Shown here: piece by piece, positions 8,352 to 17,569 of the stretch | Layout: each line of letters opens with the position of its first letter | How positions within the stretch are numbered: the first letter of the stretch is position 1 | Assembly (NCBI RefSeq): GCF_020443565.1 | Contig: NZ_JAIZZN010000015.1 | Span: 23,930 to 87,929, forward strand | Reading direction: 5' to 3' | Source of the DNA: Clostridium sp. CS001 | Lineage (GTDB): Bacteria > Bacillota > Clostridia > Clostridiales > Clostridiaceae | Length of the DNA stretch: 64,000 nt | Program-made: the position numbers and the translations under genes | The notes under the pieces: model-generated | Databases searched by the model: none | Told to the model about the DNA's origin: nothing | Seen by the model: only the letters and a program-made list of their open reading frames with translations

Positions 8352-8849
8352 TTACTTTCCACAACATTTCTTATATTTCTTTCCGCTTCCACATGGGCAA
8401 GCGTCATTTCTTCCAATCTTATCTTCATTAACTACCATCTTAGAATCTCTGTATGCTCTTTGAATTTCTTTTCTTTTTTCCTTTGAGAATATTCCTTCCC
8501 ACTGTGGAAGTTCATATAGATAATCTGCTTTTGCGTCTAGCATATTAAAATAAAGTTTTTCAAAATCTATTTTAAAGTCTATATTTGTGTCAGCCTCAGT
8601 CGCTTCTAATTCTACTGATTGCAAAAGGCTGTCGTTTATTCCATCAATAAATCCCATAAAGTATATGTTTGATACATCGAAATGCTTTGCAAGCTCTTCA
8701 ATTGTACCTTTTACTTCATCTTTGTGGTTTGATAGCAACTTAGTATAAATACGCTTTTCTACTTCCCCATATTCTTGCCAAAACGCAGGTTCTCCTCTAC
8801 GCTTAACATAATCAACCACCATATCTGTCCACTCTTTATATAAAGCCAT
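8352..8849 (-). CDS. SEC-C motif protein of unknown function
   Basis: This 165-residue protein ends in a zinc-binding SEC-C motif: Cys151, Cys153, Cys162 and Cys163 within [15 protein letters not shown]. The N-terminal 130 residues are helical and acidic and are not recognised. SEC-C tails are found on SecA, some methionine aminopeptidases and many small proteins, and bind zinc and often ribosomes or partner proteins. The gene stands alone, with its own terminator. Confidence 0.8.
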   Translation of the reverse strand: MALYKEWTDMVVDYVKRRGEPAFWQEYGEVEKRIYTKLLSNHKDEVKGTIEELAKHFDVSNIYFMGFIDGINDSLLQSVELEATEADTNIDFKIDFEKLYFNMLDAKADYLYELPQWEGIFSKEKRKEIQRAYRDSKMVVNEDKIGRNDACPCGSGKKYKKCCGK

Positions 8850-8984
8850 TTTATAGTCTCCTTCAAATCATAATATATTTTGTTATATTCCATTATTATA
8901 ATAAACATTTAGTTAGTTTTCAACATATATGTTTAAAACATTTAAATTAAATGTACTATTATCATCTATTTTGATATTATACGT

Positions 8985-9548
8985 CTACTTTTTAATTGGA
9001 ATCATTTCGCCTTTACCAAAGGGTTTTGATATATCAAAATTTCCACCTATAGTATCTATGTCTTTGTTTTCCATTGTAATTTTAATCTTTTCTACAGTCG
9101 GCAATTGAGTCAGTGAGGCCACAATACCCTCTAGACAGCTTTTTTCCTTTATTTGCGTCATGCTCACTTTAGCTTCTTTACTTAAGTTCACATAAGCAAT
9201 ATTATCCTTAATAGAAAAGCTTAATAGCCTAGTTTCTTTAGGAAGTATTGGATTTAGATCACTTTTTACAGTAGGACCTTTTATTATTTCCTGCATAATT
9301 GTTTCCCCAATAAGCTCTTCTTTGTTAAGCATTCTATCATCTTTAATTAATTGCATAGTAGTACCATCTCTAGATCCATCAAAATAAATACTAAATTGAA
9401 TAAAATCATCTTCTCCTAGTGGAAGTTTTAGATTTTCAAGTTTTTTATTATTTGTTACACTTTTCTTATCCTTCTTTTCACAGCCTAGAAATCCTATTGT
9501 TGAAATAACTAACAATAAACACAATAATATTTTAATAACTTTTTTCAT
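8985..9548 (-). CDS. GerMN-domain lipoprotein
   Basis: This 187-residue lipoprotein has a signal sequence ending in LGC (Cys at residue 23). The mature part fits the GerMN (sporulation and spore germination) domain, with the LPKETRLLSFSIKDNIAYVNLSKEA pattern and the LTQLPTVEKIKITME pattern. In GerM of Bacillus, two such domains act in spore envelope assembly and germination; here there is one. It sits upstream of nothing obviously sporulation-related and is 14 bases from the WalJ-like gene, so both probably share a transcript. Confidence 0.8.
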   Translation of the reverse strand: MKKVIKILLCLLLVISTIGFLGCEKKDKKSVTNNKKLENLKLPLGEDDFIQFSIYFDGSRDGTTMQLIKDDRMLNKEELIGETIMQEIIKGPTVKSDLNPILPKETRLLSFSIKDNIAYVNLSKEAKVSMTQIKEKSCLEGIVASLTQLPTVEKIKITMENKDIDTIGGNFDISKPFGKGEMIPIKK

Positions 9549-9562
9549 GTTTTGTCTCCCCT

Positions 9563-10348
9563 TTAAAAATCAATTACATCACTTGGCATATCTCTTCTAG
9601 CTAAATTTAAAGAAATGTCCCTACCTACTTCAATATAATTCTCTTTAAGTACACTAACCACTGTTTGGTAAGCTAAGTCAGGGTAATTATTAGTCTTACT
9701 CAAATGTCCTAAAATAATATGCTTTTGTTTATCATTCATTATCTTAACTATAGCCTTTCCACATGCTTCATTAGATAAATGCCCCACATCACTTAATATT
9801 CTTCTTTTTAAGGGATAGGGATAAGGGCCAAACTTAACCATTTCCACATCATGATTACTCTCAAGTAAAATCACATCTGCATCTTTTATCATATTTTCTA
9901 CTTCTTCTGAAAAATAACCTAAATCTGTAGCTATACATACCTTCTTTTTTCCACTGTATAAAGCAAAACCTACAGGTGCAGCTGCATCATGTGATATATT
10001 GTAATTTACTATATGCATGTCCTTTATGTCTACATAATTATCTTCAATAATCTTTATATTGCTTTCCTTTATCTTACCTATTTTGCCTTCCATAGCTCTC
10101 CATGTATTTTCATTGGCATATATAGGTGTGTCATATTTTCTAGAAATAATTCCTGCACCCTTTATGTGGTCAGAATGTTCATGAGTAATAAAAATACCAT
10201 CTATTTGATTAGGATTTTGATCTATTTGTTTTAGTGCACTTTCGATGCTTTTTCCTGGCATACCAGCATCTACTAAAATTCTTGTGTTTTGTGAAGCTAC
10301 AAATATACTATTTCCGCTACTTCCACTATATAATGGGCAAAAAATCAT
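9563..10348 (-). CDS. MBL-fold exonuclease-like protein (YycJ/WalJ type)
   Basis: This 261-residue metallo-beta-lactamase-fold protein has the metal motif THEHSDH, an early SGSSGNS loop, a second His in NISHDAAAP, the Asp in IATDLGYFS, and GHLS. Order and spacing match YycJ/WalJ, a 5' to 3' DNA exonuclease-like family often linked to the walRK operon. Here walRK is absent; the gene follows murA and precedes the GerMN gene. A nuclease role in DNA repair is known for relatives. Confidence 0.88.
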   Translation of the reverse strand: MIFCPLYSGSSGNSIFVASQNTRILVDAGMPGKSIESALKQIDQNPNQIDGIFITHEHSDHIKGAGIISRKYDTPIYANENTWRAMEGKIGKIKESNIKIIEDNYVDIKDMHIVNYNISHDAAAPVGFALYSGKKKVCIATDLGYFSEEVENMIKDADVILLESNHDVEMVKFGPYPYPLKRRILSDVGHLSNEACGKAIVKIMNDKQKHIILGHLSKTNNYPDLAYQTVVSVLKENYIEVGRDISLNLARRDMPSDVIDF

Positions 10349-10373
10349 AATTGTCTCCTTTAATTTGAAATTG

Positions 10374-11630
10374 TTATACGGTAACTCTCCTTATGTCTGC
10401 CCCTATGCTTCTAAACTTTTCTTCTATGTTTGGATATCCCCTATCAATATGCTCTATGCCTAAGATTTCCGTAGTACCCTCTGCAATAAGCCCTGCTATA
10501 ACTAAAGCTGCTCCTGCTCTTAAATCTGAAGCTGTTACAACTGCACCTGTAAGTTTATCTACACCCTCTACTGTAGCAATAGTACCATTGACTTCTATAT
10601 TTGCGCCCATTTTCCTTAATTCATCTACTTGCTTAAATCTAGATTCATATATGCTTTCATTTATTGTACTTCTGCCCTCTGAAATGCATAACAATGCATT
10701 CATTGGTTGTTGCACATCCGTTGGAAATCCTGGATAAGGCAGTGTTTTTATATTTACACCCTTTAGTCTACGTTGAGACTTAACCGTAACACTATCCCCA
10801 CCTTCATGTACCTCCGCTCCCATTTCAATAAGCTTTGCAGAAATTGATTCAAGATGTTTTGGAATAACATTATTTATAGTTACTTCCCCACCGCAAGCAG
10901 CCGCTGCTATCATAAAGGTTCCTGCTTCAATCTGATCTGGGATTACACTATAGCTACATCCTGCTAATTCTTTTACACCTATGATTCTTATAACATCAGT
11001 ACCTGCACCTTTAATATTTGCCCCCATAGAATTTAAAAAATTAGCTACGTCAACAACGTGTGGTTCTTTTGCAGCATTCTCTAAAATTGTTGTACCCTCT
11101 GCAAGGGTTGCAGCTGTCATGACGTTTATTGTGGCACCTACGCTAACAACATCAAAATAAATACTAGTTCCAATTAACTTATCAGCTTGAACTTTTGCAG
11201 CACCGTTTTCAATAATTACCGTTGCTCCAAGCGCCTCAAACCCTTTTATGTGTTGATCTATAGGTCTTTCACCTATAGGGCAGCCCCCTGGAAGATCTAC
11301 GTTGGCCTTTTTAAACCTAGCTAAAAGTGCCCCAATCAAATAATAAGATGCTCTCATTGCTCTTACGTCCTCTGAATTAGCATCTATGCTGTTTATGTTT
11401 GTACTATCTATATCAACTGAGTTTTTGTCTCTTTTAATTTTGCAACCCAAACTTTCTAATATTCTTTCAATACAATTAACATCCTCTATATCAGGAATAT
11501 TTTCAATGATACATTTACCCTTACTTGCAATTATCGCTACTGGTAAAATTGCCACTGCTGCATTTTTAGCACCGCTTATCTCTACCTGACCCCATATATG
11601 CTTTCCTCCATTGATTACCAATTTATCCAT
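10374..11630 (-). CDS. murA: UDP-N-acetylglucosamine 1-carboxyvinyltransferase
   Basis: This 418-residue enzyme transfers enolpyruvate from phosphoenolpyruvate to UDP-GlcNAc, the first committed step of peptidoglycan synthesis. The start [23 protein letters not shown] and the active-site loop [13 protein letters not shown] are present; the catalytic Cys is residue 117, so the enzyme should be fosfomycin sensitive. Low-GC Gram-positives often carry two murA genes; only this one is in view. It is followed by the WalJ-like and GerMN genes. Confidence 0.95.
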   Translation of the reverse strand: MDKLVINGGKHIWGQVEISGAKNAAVAILPVAIIASKGKCIIENIPDIEDVNCIERILESLGCKIKRDKNSVDIDSTNINSIDANSEDVRAMRASYYLIGALLARFKKANVDLPGGCPIGERPIDQHIKGFEALGATVIIENGAAKVQADKLIGTSIYFDVVSVGATINVMTAATLAEGTTILENAAKEPHVVDVANFLNSMGANIKGAGTDVIRIIGVKELAGCSYSVIPDQIEAGTFMIAAAACGGEVTINNVIPKHLESISAKLIEMGAEVHEGGDSVTVKSQRRLKGVNIKTLPYPGFPTDVQQPMNALLCISEGRSTINESIYESRFKQVDELRKMGANIEVNGTIATVEGVDKLTGAVVTASDLRAGAALVIAGLIAEGTTEILGIEHIDRGYPNIEEKFRSIGADIRRVTV

Positions 11631-11803
11631 ATTTGTATCATCCTCACTAACATTATATATTAAGTTGTTCTTATTTTCTATATACTATTTAATTATATCA
11701 TAACTACATTATATTCTAACATTTATTTTACAAATGTGAAACCATATTATTTTGTTAAATACAGGATTTCTAAGGATGCTCCTAATTAATTTGCAAATAA
11801 TAT

Positions 11804-11834
11804 AAAAATCACCCGTAAAATACGGGTGATTTTT
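11804..11834. terminator. terminator after the DUF1540 gene
   Basis: A 14-bp near-perfect stem AAAAATCACCCGTA / TACGGGTGATTTTT surrounds a three-base loop. It lies seven bases after the stop of the minus-strand small gene, and its A/T arms would give a T-run on either strand. Confidence 0.8.
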
Positions 11835-11840
11835 ATATTA

Positions 11841-11999
11841 TTACTCTGCTTTAAAACTTCCACAATCTGTACATTGCTGATTTTTAGCAACTGCTTCATG
11901 CTTTACAACTTCGATTTTTTGTAAAGTACAATAATTATCATCTTTGCAGTGGTAACTACATTCACTTACGATGCAACCAATACTGTCATTATGTTTCAT
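11841..11999 (-). CDS. DUF1540-family small Cys-rich protein
   Basis: This short gene encodes 52 residues starting MKHNDSIGCIVSEC. It carries a Cys pattern (C9, C14, C18, C24, C43, C46) with CTDCGSFKAE at the end, which matches the DUF1540 family common in Clostridia and other Firmicutes. AAGGAGG precedes the ATG with good spacing, and a strong terminator follows. A metal-binding role is likely from the Cys residues; the function is unknown. Confidence 0.85.
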   Translation of the reverse strand: MKHNDSIGCIVSECSYHCKDDNYCTLQKIEVVKHEAVAKNQQCTDCGSFKAE

Positions 12000-12245
12000 A
12001 ATAAAGCACCTCCTTAATTAATTACAAAGCTATTATTAGCATAATTAAAATAAATTATGCTAATAATTATAAATGAATATATTTCTATGTTTCCATACTT
12101 TTGCCTTCATAAACTTTGATTGTAGCCTTTATACATAAGTTTACATAAGAAATACAAAACTCAAAAAATATGTTATAATACAGGTATAATTTAATTAAAA
12201 TAACAGGGACCAATTTTGGTTATTAACTTTACTTGGAGGAAGAAT

Positions 12246-12794
12246 ATGAAATACTTTTTAGTTGCGTTATTTGATGATGAATCTAATTCTATAATTCAAA
12301 ATATTCAAAGAGATGTTTGCAGAAAATATAAACTATACAAGAACTCTCCTAACCTTTATATACCTGTAAGCGCTATTACAAATCCTGATTTAGAAAAATT
12401 AGATTTGGTCATTTCTAAAATTATAAATCCTTATAAAAGATTCAAGGTGGACATAAATAACACTATTAACTTAAGTGAAAATCTTAGCCAGGTTAATCTT
12501 AAGGTTGAAGATAAAGGGTATATCTTCCGTTTAGCAAGAAGTATTACAGATACTTTAGATTTACATGGTTTTAATGTAGACAAGAATAATGATAATATTA
12601 ATTTAAATATACTACTAGCTAATGCAAATCATGTTATTAAAAAATCACATAGCTTAGGAAAACTCTATATTGATGACTCAATAAAACAAGATGAGTTTTT
12701 TAAATTTGCAAAGATTTCTAGACTTGAGCTATGGCGACAAGTTACTAATAAAAAAGAAATGCCAGTTAAAGTTTATAATCTTCGAGATTATTAA
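12246..12794 (+). CDS. 2H-phosphoesterase-like paralogue without catalytic motifs
   Basis: This 182-residue protein aligns over its whole length with the next gene: same MKYFLVALFDD start, same KYKLY segment, same end. The 2H superfamily needs two His-x-Thr/Ser motifs. In this copy the first is Tyr-Ile-Pro (residues 38-40) and the second Asn-Ile-Leu (121-123), so both catalytic His are gone. It is most likely a non-enzymatic RNA or nucleotide binder, or a regulator of its partner. GGAGG before ATG 12246 fixes the start; a frame from 12216 exists but lacks a site. Confidence 0.75.
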   Translation: MKYFLVALFDDESNSIIQNIQRDVCRKYKLYKNSPNLYIPVSAITNPDLEKLDLVISKIINPYKRFKVDINNTINLSENLSQVNLKVEDKGYIFRLARSITDTLDLHGFNVDKNNDNINLNILLANANHVIKKSHSLGKLYIDDSIKQDEFFKFAKISRLELWRQVTNKKEMPVKVYNLRDY

Positions 12795-12832
12795 GAATAT
12801 AACTTCATGTTTTGGATTCGGAGGGGGATAAA

Positions 12833-13381
12833 ATGATTTATTACTTAGTTTGCTTGTTTGATGATGTTTCTTATAAAGCTATGGAATCTTTACAAAAGGC
12901 AATCTGTAAAAAATATAACCTGTACGGCTCTTACACAAACTTGCCATTGCTTCATATAACCATAGAAACTATAGACGACCCTGATCTTCAGACTTTAGAT
13001 ATTTCCCTTAGAAATATTCTTAAGGATTACACTAAATTTCAGGTTGAAATAAAGGGGGCAATTTGTTTTGACCCTCCCTATAAGTCTGTAAACTTAAATA
13101 TTGAAAATAAAGGTACTATTTATGAATTATCTAAAAATATTAATTCTATTTTAAAATCACAGGGTTTTAAAGTTAGGCAAGACATTGAAAACTGGAACTT
13201 GCATATTTCACTAGCTAGTACAACTTTTGCTGACAGAGAGTGGTCTGATAATGAGTACTTTTCCGCTTGTGAATTGCTTAAGTATGAAAACTTCAATGAA
13301 ACTATAACAATAAATGCTGTGGAACTTTTGAAACCTATAAATGATAAAAACCAAATGATAGTTAAAAGATATGATTTATAA
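12833..13381 (+). CDS. 2H-phosphoesterase (2'-5' RNA ligase-like)
   Basis: This 182-residue protein keeps both 2H signature motifs, His41-Ile-Thr43 and His124-Ile-Ser126, roughly 80 residues apart, as in the LigT/2'-5' RNA ligase/cyclic phosphodiesterase fold. Relatives act on 2',3'-cyclic phosphates or 2'-5' linkages in RNA or nucleotides. GGAGGGGG precedes ATG 12833. It follows its catalytically empty paralogue by 38 bases and precedes a dUTPase gene. The substrate is unknown. Confidence 0.8.
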   Translation: MIYYLVCLFDDVSYKAMESLQKAICKKYNLYGSYTNLPLLHITIETIDDPDLQTLDISLRNILKDYTKFQVEIKGAICFDPPYKSVNLNIENKGTIYELSKNINSILKSQGFKVRQDIENWNLHISLASTTFADREWSDNEYFSACELLKYENFNETITINAVELLKPINDKNQMIVKRYDL

Positions 13382-13413
13382 AACATACAATTTAGGATAA
13401 AGGCGGTTCAGAT

Positions 13414-13899
13414 ATGAATTTACAAAGATTATTCCAAATGCAAAATACTTTAGATAAACGAATTGAAACAGAGCATAACCTTGAGGGCATGCCCTTATTA
13501 CATAAAAAAATACTGGCTCTTCAAGTTGAACTAGGCGAGCTAGCAAATGAAACCCGTTGTTTTAAGTTTTGGAGCACAAAAAAAGCTTCAAGTAAGGATA
13601 TAATCCTTGAGGAGTATGTTGATTGTATTCATTTTATATTGAGCATAGGACTAGAAAAAAACTTTCAAGCTATAACTTTAAATGTTAACCATATTGCTTT
13701 TGAATTATCTGAGCAATTTTTAACCTTATATACAAACATCACTGACTTTATAGTTTGTTCTTCACTTGATAATTACTTAATTATCTTTCAAAACTTCCTT
13801 AGTCTAGGTAACAGCCTAGGATTCTCCACAGAAGATATTGAAAATGCATATTTACATAAGAACAATATTAATCATGAAAGACAAGATAATGGATATTAA
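13414..13899 (+). CDS. dUTP diphosphatase, dimeric (dUTPase_2) type
   Basis: This 161-residue all-alpha NTP pyrophosphatase has the metal-binding segments LQVELGELANETRCFKFW and LEEYVDCIHFILSIG, typical of the dimeric MazG-like dUTPase group. It would hydrolyse dUTP to dUMP and keep uracil out of DNA. AAAGGCGG lies before the ATG. It sits in a row with the two 2H genes, so the three may share a transcript. Confidence 0.85.
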   Translation: MNLQRLFQMQNTLDKRIETEHNLEGMPLLHKKILALQVELGELANETRCFKFWSTKKASSKDIILEEYVDCIHFILSIGLEKNFQAITLNVNHIAFELSEQFLTLYTNITDFIVCSSLDNYLIIFQNFLSLGNSLGFSTEDIENAYLHKNNINHERQDNGY

Positions 13900-13977
13900 C
13901 CTTCATAAAATTTAAACCTATCTTTTTCATATTACAATACATTCTGGGCAAACTAACTCAGAGGAGTGTGATTGTAA

Positions 13978-14406
13978 TTGGGTTTAGTATTTTCTATAAT
14001 TGCAGGTATATGCATGAGTCTCCAAGGCGTTTTTAACACTAGAGTAAGTGAAAAGGTGGGTCTTTGGGAAACTAACGTTATCGTTCAAGGAACTGGTTTC
14101 ATTGTCACCTTAGTAATTCTTCTTATAGCTGGCAATGGTAACTTAAAAGTTATAAAAGAAGTTAATAAGATATATCTATTAGGTGGCGCTTTAGGTGCAA
14201 TAATTATATTTACTGTTATGAAAGGCATTTCTAGCCTTGGACCAACCTATTCCATTGCAACTATACTAGTTGCTCAACTATTAGCTGCTGGTATAATTGA
14301 TAGCTTTGGAATGTTTGGAGCCACACAAATTAAGTTTGCCGTAACTAAGTATGTTGGCATTGCTATTATGATTGTAGGTATAGTAGTATTTAAATGGAAA
14401 GGGTAA
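13978..14406 (+). CDS. YdcZ/DUF606-type small membrane transporter
   Basis: This 142-residue protein has four to five hydrophobic helices, with a start GLVFSIIAGICMSLQGVFN and the GAILVA-like core of the DUF606 (YdcZ) branch of the drug/metabolite transporter superfamily. It starts at TTG 13978 after GAGGAG, because the upstream codon is a stop. It is a half-length DMT protein that probably works as a dimer. The substrate is unknown; a LysR regulator follows and may control it. Confidence 0.8.
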   Translation: MGLVFSIIAGICMSLQGVFNTRVSEKVGLWETNVIVQGTGFIVTLVILLIAGNGNLKVIKEVNKIYLLGGALGAIIIFTVMKGISSLGPTYSIATILVAQLLAAGIIDSFGMFGATQIKFAVTKYVGIAIMIVGIVVFKWKG

Positions 14407-14583
14407 TAATCTCTTTCTATTTTTTTATATATTTTTTTAAGTTATTTTCAAAATACCTATTGATATTATCTATAGATACCATCATAATTATAAATGTACA
14501 CTGCATGGTATAAATGTTAATGCTTCAAGCTAACGTTTATTCATTATTGCTTGTAAATAATAACCTTATTAGGAGGATCATGT

Positions 14584-15489
14584 ATGGATTTTAAACAAAT
14601 TGAAGCCTTCATTAGCGTTGCCAAATTCAAAAGTTTCTCTAAGGCTGCTAATACAATTTTCTTATCCCAACCCACAATAAGTTCTCATATATCTAGTTTA
14701 GAAAGAGAATTAAATGTTCAACTATTTGACAGGACTTCTAAAGAAGTTTTCTTAACCCCTGCGGGCGAATCTTTTTTAGAATACGCAATTAATATAATAA
14801 GCACTCGCAATAATGCAATTTCTAATCTTTCTGATTTTAATACTAATATATCTGGAAAGCTTAATTTATCAGCTAGCACTACACCTTGTAACTCATTGGT
14901 GCCTGATCTTATAAAGAAATTTAGTGGACTTTATCCGGATGTTCGCTTCAACATTACGGAGCAAAGTTCTGGAGATATAATAAAGTCTATTTTAGATCTT
15001 GACTGTGAAATCGCTATGGTTGGCTCTACCATTGAAAATTCAAAAATTAAAAGTTATAAACTTATGGAGGATGATTTGGTTTTAGTATCTAGTACTGACC
15101 TAAATATCCCTGATGAAATAACTTTAAATGATTTGTTAAAATACAAACTTATAATTAGAGAAAAAAACTCTGCAACTAGAAGTACTCTTTATACAGCACT
15201 AGAAGCAAAAGGCATAAACCCAAAACTTCTAAATATATTTTGTGAAGTTAATAACTTAGACAACCTTCTTCAGCTTGTAAAGTTAGGTACTGGCGTATCT
15301 ATAATTTCAGAGAAAATATGTCTTGACTATATTGATAGTAGCAAGATTAAGATAAGTAAAATTGCAGATTTACTTTTAAAAAGAAACTTGTATTTAATTG
15401 TTAACTCAAAACGTACTTTGACTCCAATTGCTAATGCATTCTTTGACATGTGCAAAGAAATATTTTCACTAGAAGCTCCTAAAGAATAA
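14584..15489 (+). CDS. LysR-family transcriptional regulator
   Basis: This 301-residue regulator has an N-terminal winged helix-turn-helix (FKQIEAFISVAKFKSFSKAA, then LSQPTISSHISSLE, residues about 1-60) and a C-terminal periplasmic-binding-like effector domain. The length is standard for the family. AGGAGG at 14572-14577 lies before the ATG. It resembles the CysL/CbbR branch in general layout, but the target cannot be told. Its neighbours are the YdcZ-like transporter upstream and a subtilase downstream. Confidence 0.9.
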   Translation: MDFKQIEAFISVAKFKSFSKAANTIFLSQPTISSHISSLERELNVQLFDRTSKEVFLTPAGESFLEYAINIISTRNNAISNLSDFNTNISGKLNLSASTTPCNSLVPDLIKKFSGLYPDVRFNITEQSSGDIIKSILDLDCEIAMVGSTIENSKIKSYKLMEDDLVLVSSTDLNIPDEITLNDLLKYKLIIREKNSATRSTLYTALEAKGINPKLLNIFCEVNNLDNLLQLVKLGTGVSIISEKICLDYIDSSKIKISKIADLLLKRNLYLIVNSKRTLTPIANAFFDMCKEIFSLEAPKE

Positions 15490-15515
15490 AACCTAGCGGT
15501 TTTATTCTTTTTTTT
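15484..15515 (+). terminator. terminator of the LysR gene
   Basis: GAATAAAACC (15484-15493) and GGTTTTATTC (15498-15507) form a 10-bp stem with loop TAGC, followed by eight T. The stem begins inside the last codons of the LysR gene. Confidence 0.9.
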
Positions 15516-15578
15516 CATTAACATATCTTGAACCTTTGCATATACTATAATAATGTAACAATATATTAGGAGGCATGT

Positions 15579-16772
15579 ATGTTTTCCTTTAAGAATAAAT
15601 TGGATCCTACCTTACGACACTCTTTGCTCAGTAAGCTATATGAGAACTATAGGGTAATAATATATTGCAAATCCCTTGAGATAAAAACCCTTAACAAAAT
15701 CAAATCCTTAAAATGCGATATCCTAAGGCACATCCCCTCCATAAGCTGTATTTGTGCTATCTTAACCCCAAGTGCTATTGATAGATTGTTAGAATATCCA
15801 CAGATAACATATATATGTTTTGATTCTTATGCTCATTTATGTGGTAATAGTATTTTATCTTCTAATGGCATATCCTTTCAAAGTAACTATGAGCTCACTG
15901 GGAAAGGCGTTGGAATTGGAATCATTGATAGTGGTGTTTATCCCCATTGTGATTTATTAAACCCTAGCAATAAAATTAAAAAATTTGTAGACCTTGTAAA
16001 TAATCTAAACTATCCTTACGATGATAATGGTCACGGAACCTTTATCAGTGGACTTATTTGTGGTAGTGGCTATGGTTCAAAGGGTATGTACAAAGGAGTT
16101 GCAAAAGAAAGCCATCTTTACATGATTAAAGCCTTTAATAAACTAGGAAAGGGCTTTATATCTGATATTCTGTTTTCATTAGAAACCTTAATAAATGAAA
16201 GTAGTGATTTCAATATTAAAGTTCTCTGTCTTCCTTTTGAAACCCTGGAAACTAATGAATTTGTACTTTCTTTATTCTCAACACTTTTTGAGCTTGCAGT
16301 ATCAAAGAATCTAGTAATAATAGTCCCAAGTGGGAGCAGTAACAATATAAAAAGTTCTATCCGTGGTATCTCAACCCTTGCCAATTGTATCACTGTAGGT
16401 GGCTACGATAGCACTAAAGATCCAAAGATATATGAATATTCTTCTTGTGGACCTTATCAAAAACTTGATAAACCAAATTTGATTGCTGCTTGTGTTGATA
16501 TTTGTTCCTTGACTTCAGATACAAAATTTATCTCTGAAAAGAACGGTATGAAATTGTATCCTCCACATATTACTAATTTATACACCTCTTACACAGGAAC
16601 TTCTTGTTCTGCAGCTTTTATAAGTGGTATATGTGCCTTGCTTTATGAGAACAATAAAAACCTATGCTTCAAAGATACACTAGCACTGCTAAAACTATCT
16701 TGCAGTTTAATAAATTTCCCAAAGTATATGCAAGGTGCAGGAATTATAAATTTAGAAAAATTATTGCCATAA
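15579..16772 (+). CDS. subtilisin-family (S8) serine protease
   Basis: This 397-residue subtilase has the catalytic Asp117 in GIIDSGV, His152 in DNGHGTF and Ser342 in YTGTSCSAAF. There is no signal peptide, so it probably acts inside the cell or in the spore or mother cell. An N-terminal region of about 100 residues looks like an inhibitor_I9-type propeptide or pro-like domain. At the usual oxyanion-hole Asn the sequence reads PSGSSNN, so the Asn may be replaced by Ser near residue 253. AGGAGG lies before the ATG. Confidence 0.88.
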   Translation: MFSFKNKLDPTLRHSLLSKLYENYRVIIYCKSLEIKTLNKIKSLKCDILRHIPSISCICAILTPSAIDRLLEYPQITYICFDSYAHLCGNSILSSNGISFQSNYELTGKGVGIGIIDSGVYPHCDLLNPSNKIKKFVDLVNNLNYPYDDNGHGTFISGLICGSGYGSKGMYKGVAKESHLYMIKAFNKLGKGFISDILFSLETLINESSDFNIKVLCLPFETLETNEFVLSLFSTLFELAVSKNLVIIVPSGSSNNIKSSIRGISTLANCITVGGYDSTKDPKIYEYSSCGPYQKLDKPNLIAACVDICSLTSDTKFISEKNGMKLYPPHITNLYTSYTGTSCSAAFISGICALLYENNKNLCFKDTLALLKLSCSLINFPKYMQGAGIINLEKLLP

Positions 16773-16980
16773 ACTACTTTGTAAGGCTCTTATGTAAATA
16801 TAACCATAATATATTCAATATATTTACACAATGGTACATTTGGTGTATACTATGAATATCAGTTAATATTTATCATTAGTTAGAAATAATTATTAACAAT
16901 TAAATAATAACATTATAAATTAAAATTTCTAAAGGTGTAATCAGTATTTTGTACCTTAGAAATACGAGGAGGATTATATT

Positions 16981-17490
16981 ATGATAAGCGAAAGATTATT
17001 TAAGGAACTAAATAAACAAATAAACTTTGAATTTTATTCTGCACACATTTACCTAGCCATGGCAGCCTATTGCGCCGCAGAAGATTTTGATGGCATTGCT
17101 AACTTTTTTACAGTTCAAGCTGAGGAAGAAAAATTTCATGCTATGAAATTTTATAATTACGTAAATGAAATGAACGGAAGAGTTGTCTTAGAAGGCATGC
17201 CTGACCCTCAAATTGATTATAAATCAATTCTTGATGTTTTTGAAATAGCCTATGACCATGAAAAAATTGTAACAAGCAAGATTTATAACCTTACTGACAT
17301 AGCTACAGAAGAAAAGGAACATGCTACTATAAGTCTACTTAAGTGGTTTATTGATGAACAAGTTGAGGAAGAAGCTAACTTTAGCGGTCTTATAAAAAGA
17401 CTTAAAAGAATCAAAGATGACCCTACAAGCCTTTATATGCTAGATACTGAGCTTGCAGCTAGAGTTTTCGTTCCACCTGTTACTAAATAA
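16981..17490 (+). CDS. ftnA: ferritin (non-haem, FtnA-like)
   Basis: This 169-residue four-helix protein stores iron in a 24-subunit shell. The ferroxidase ligands typical of bacterial ferritins are present (FEFYSAHIYLAMA, QAEEEKFHAMKF, EEKEHATISLL, and DEQVEEEANF). CGAGGAGG precedes the ATG. Length and motif spacing match FtnA rather than bacterioferritin, since no haem-binding Met pattern is seen. Confidence 0.93.
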   Translation: MISERLFKELNKQINFEFYSAHIYLAMAAYCAAEDFDGIANFFTVQAEEEKFHAMKFYNYVNEMNGRVVLEGMPDPQIDYKSILDVFEIAYDHEKIVTSKIYNLTDIATEEKEHATISLLKWFIDEQVEEEANFSGLIKRLKRIKDDPTSLYMLDTELAARVFVPPVTK

Positions 17491-17535
17491 AGTTTATAAC
17501 GCAGAATGCGCAACATATATTTCTAGTAGTTTTTT

Positions 17536-17564
17536 AAGGCACATATCAAGTTGATATGTGCCTT
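17536..17564. terminator. bidirectional terminator between ftnA and hom
   Basis: A perfect 13-bp stem AAGGCACATATCA / TGATATGTGCCTT surrounds a three-base loop, with T-rich flanks on both sides. It separates the converging ferritin and homoserine dehydrogenase genes. Confidence 0.85.
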
Positions 17565-17569
17565 TATGT

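Noticed and set aside
8215..8463. 82-codon plus-strand frame across the terminator after the SEC-C gene
   Set aside because: It crosses a terminator and overlaps the end of the SEC-C gene; no site before it.
16118..16393. Minus-strand frame within the subtilase gene
   Set aside because: Antisense shadow of a strong coding gene, without a ribosome binding site.
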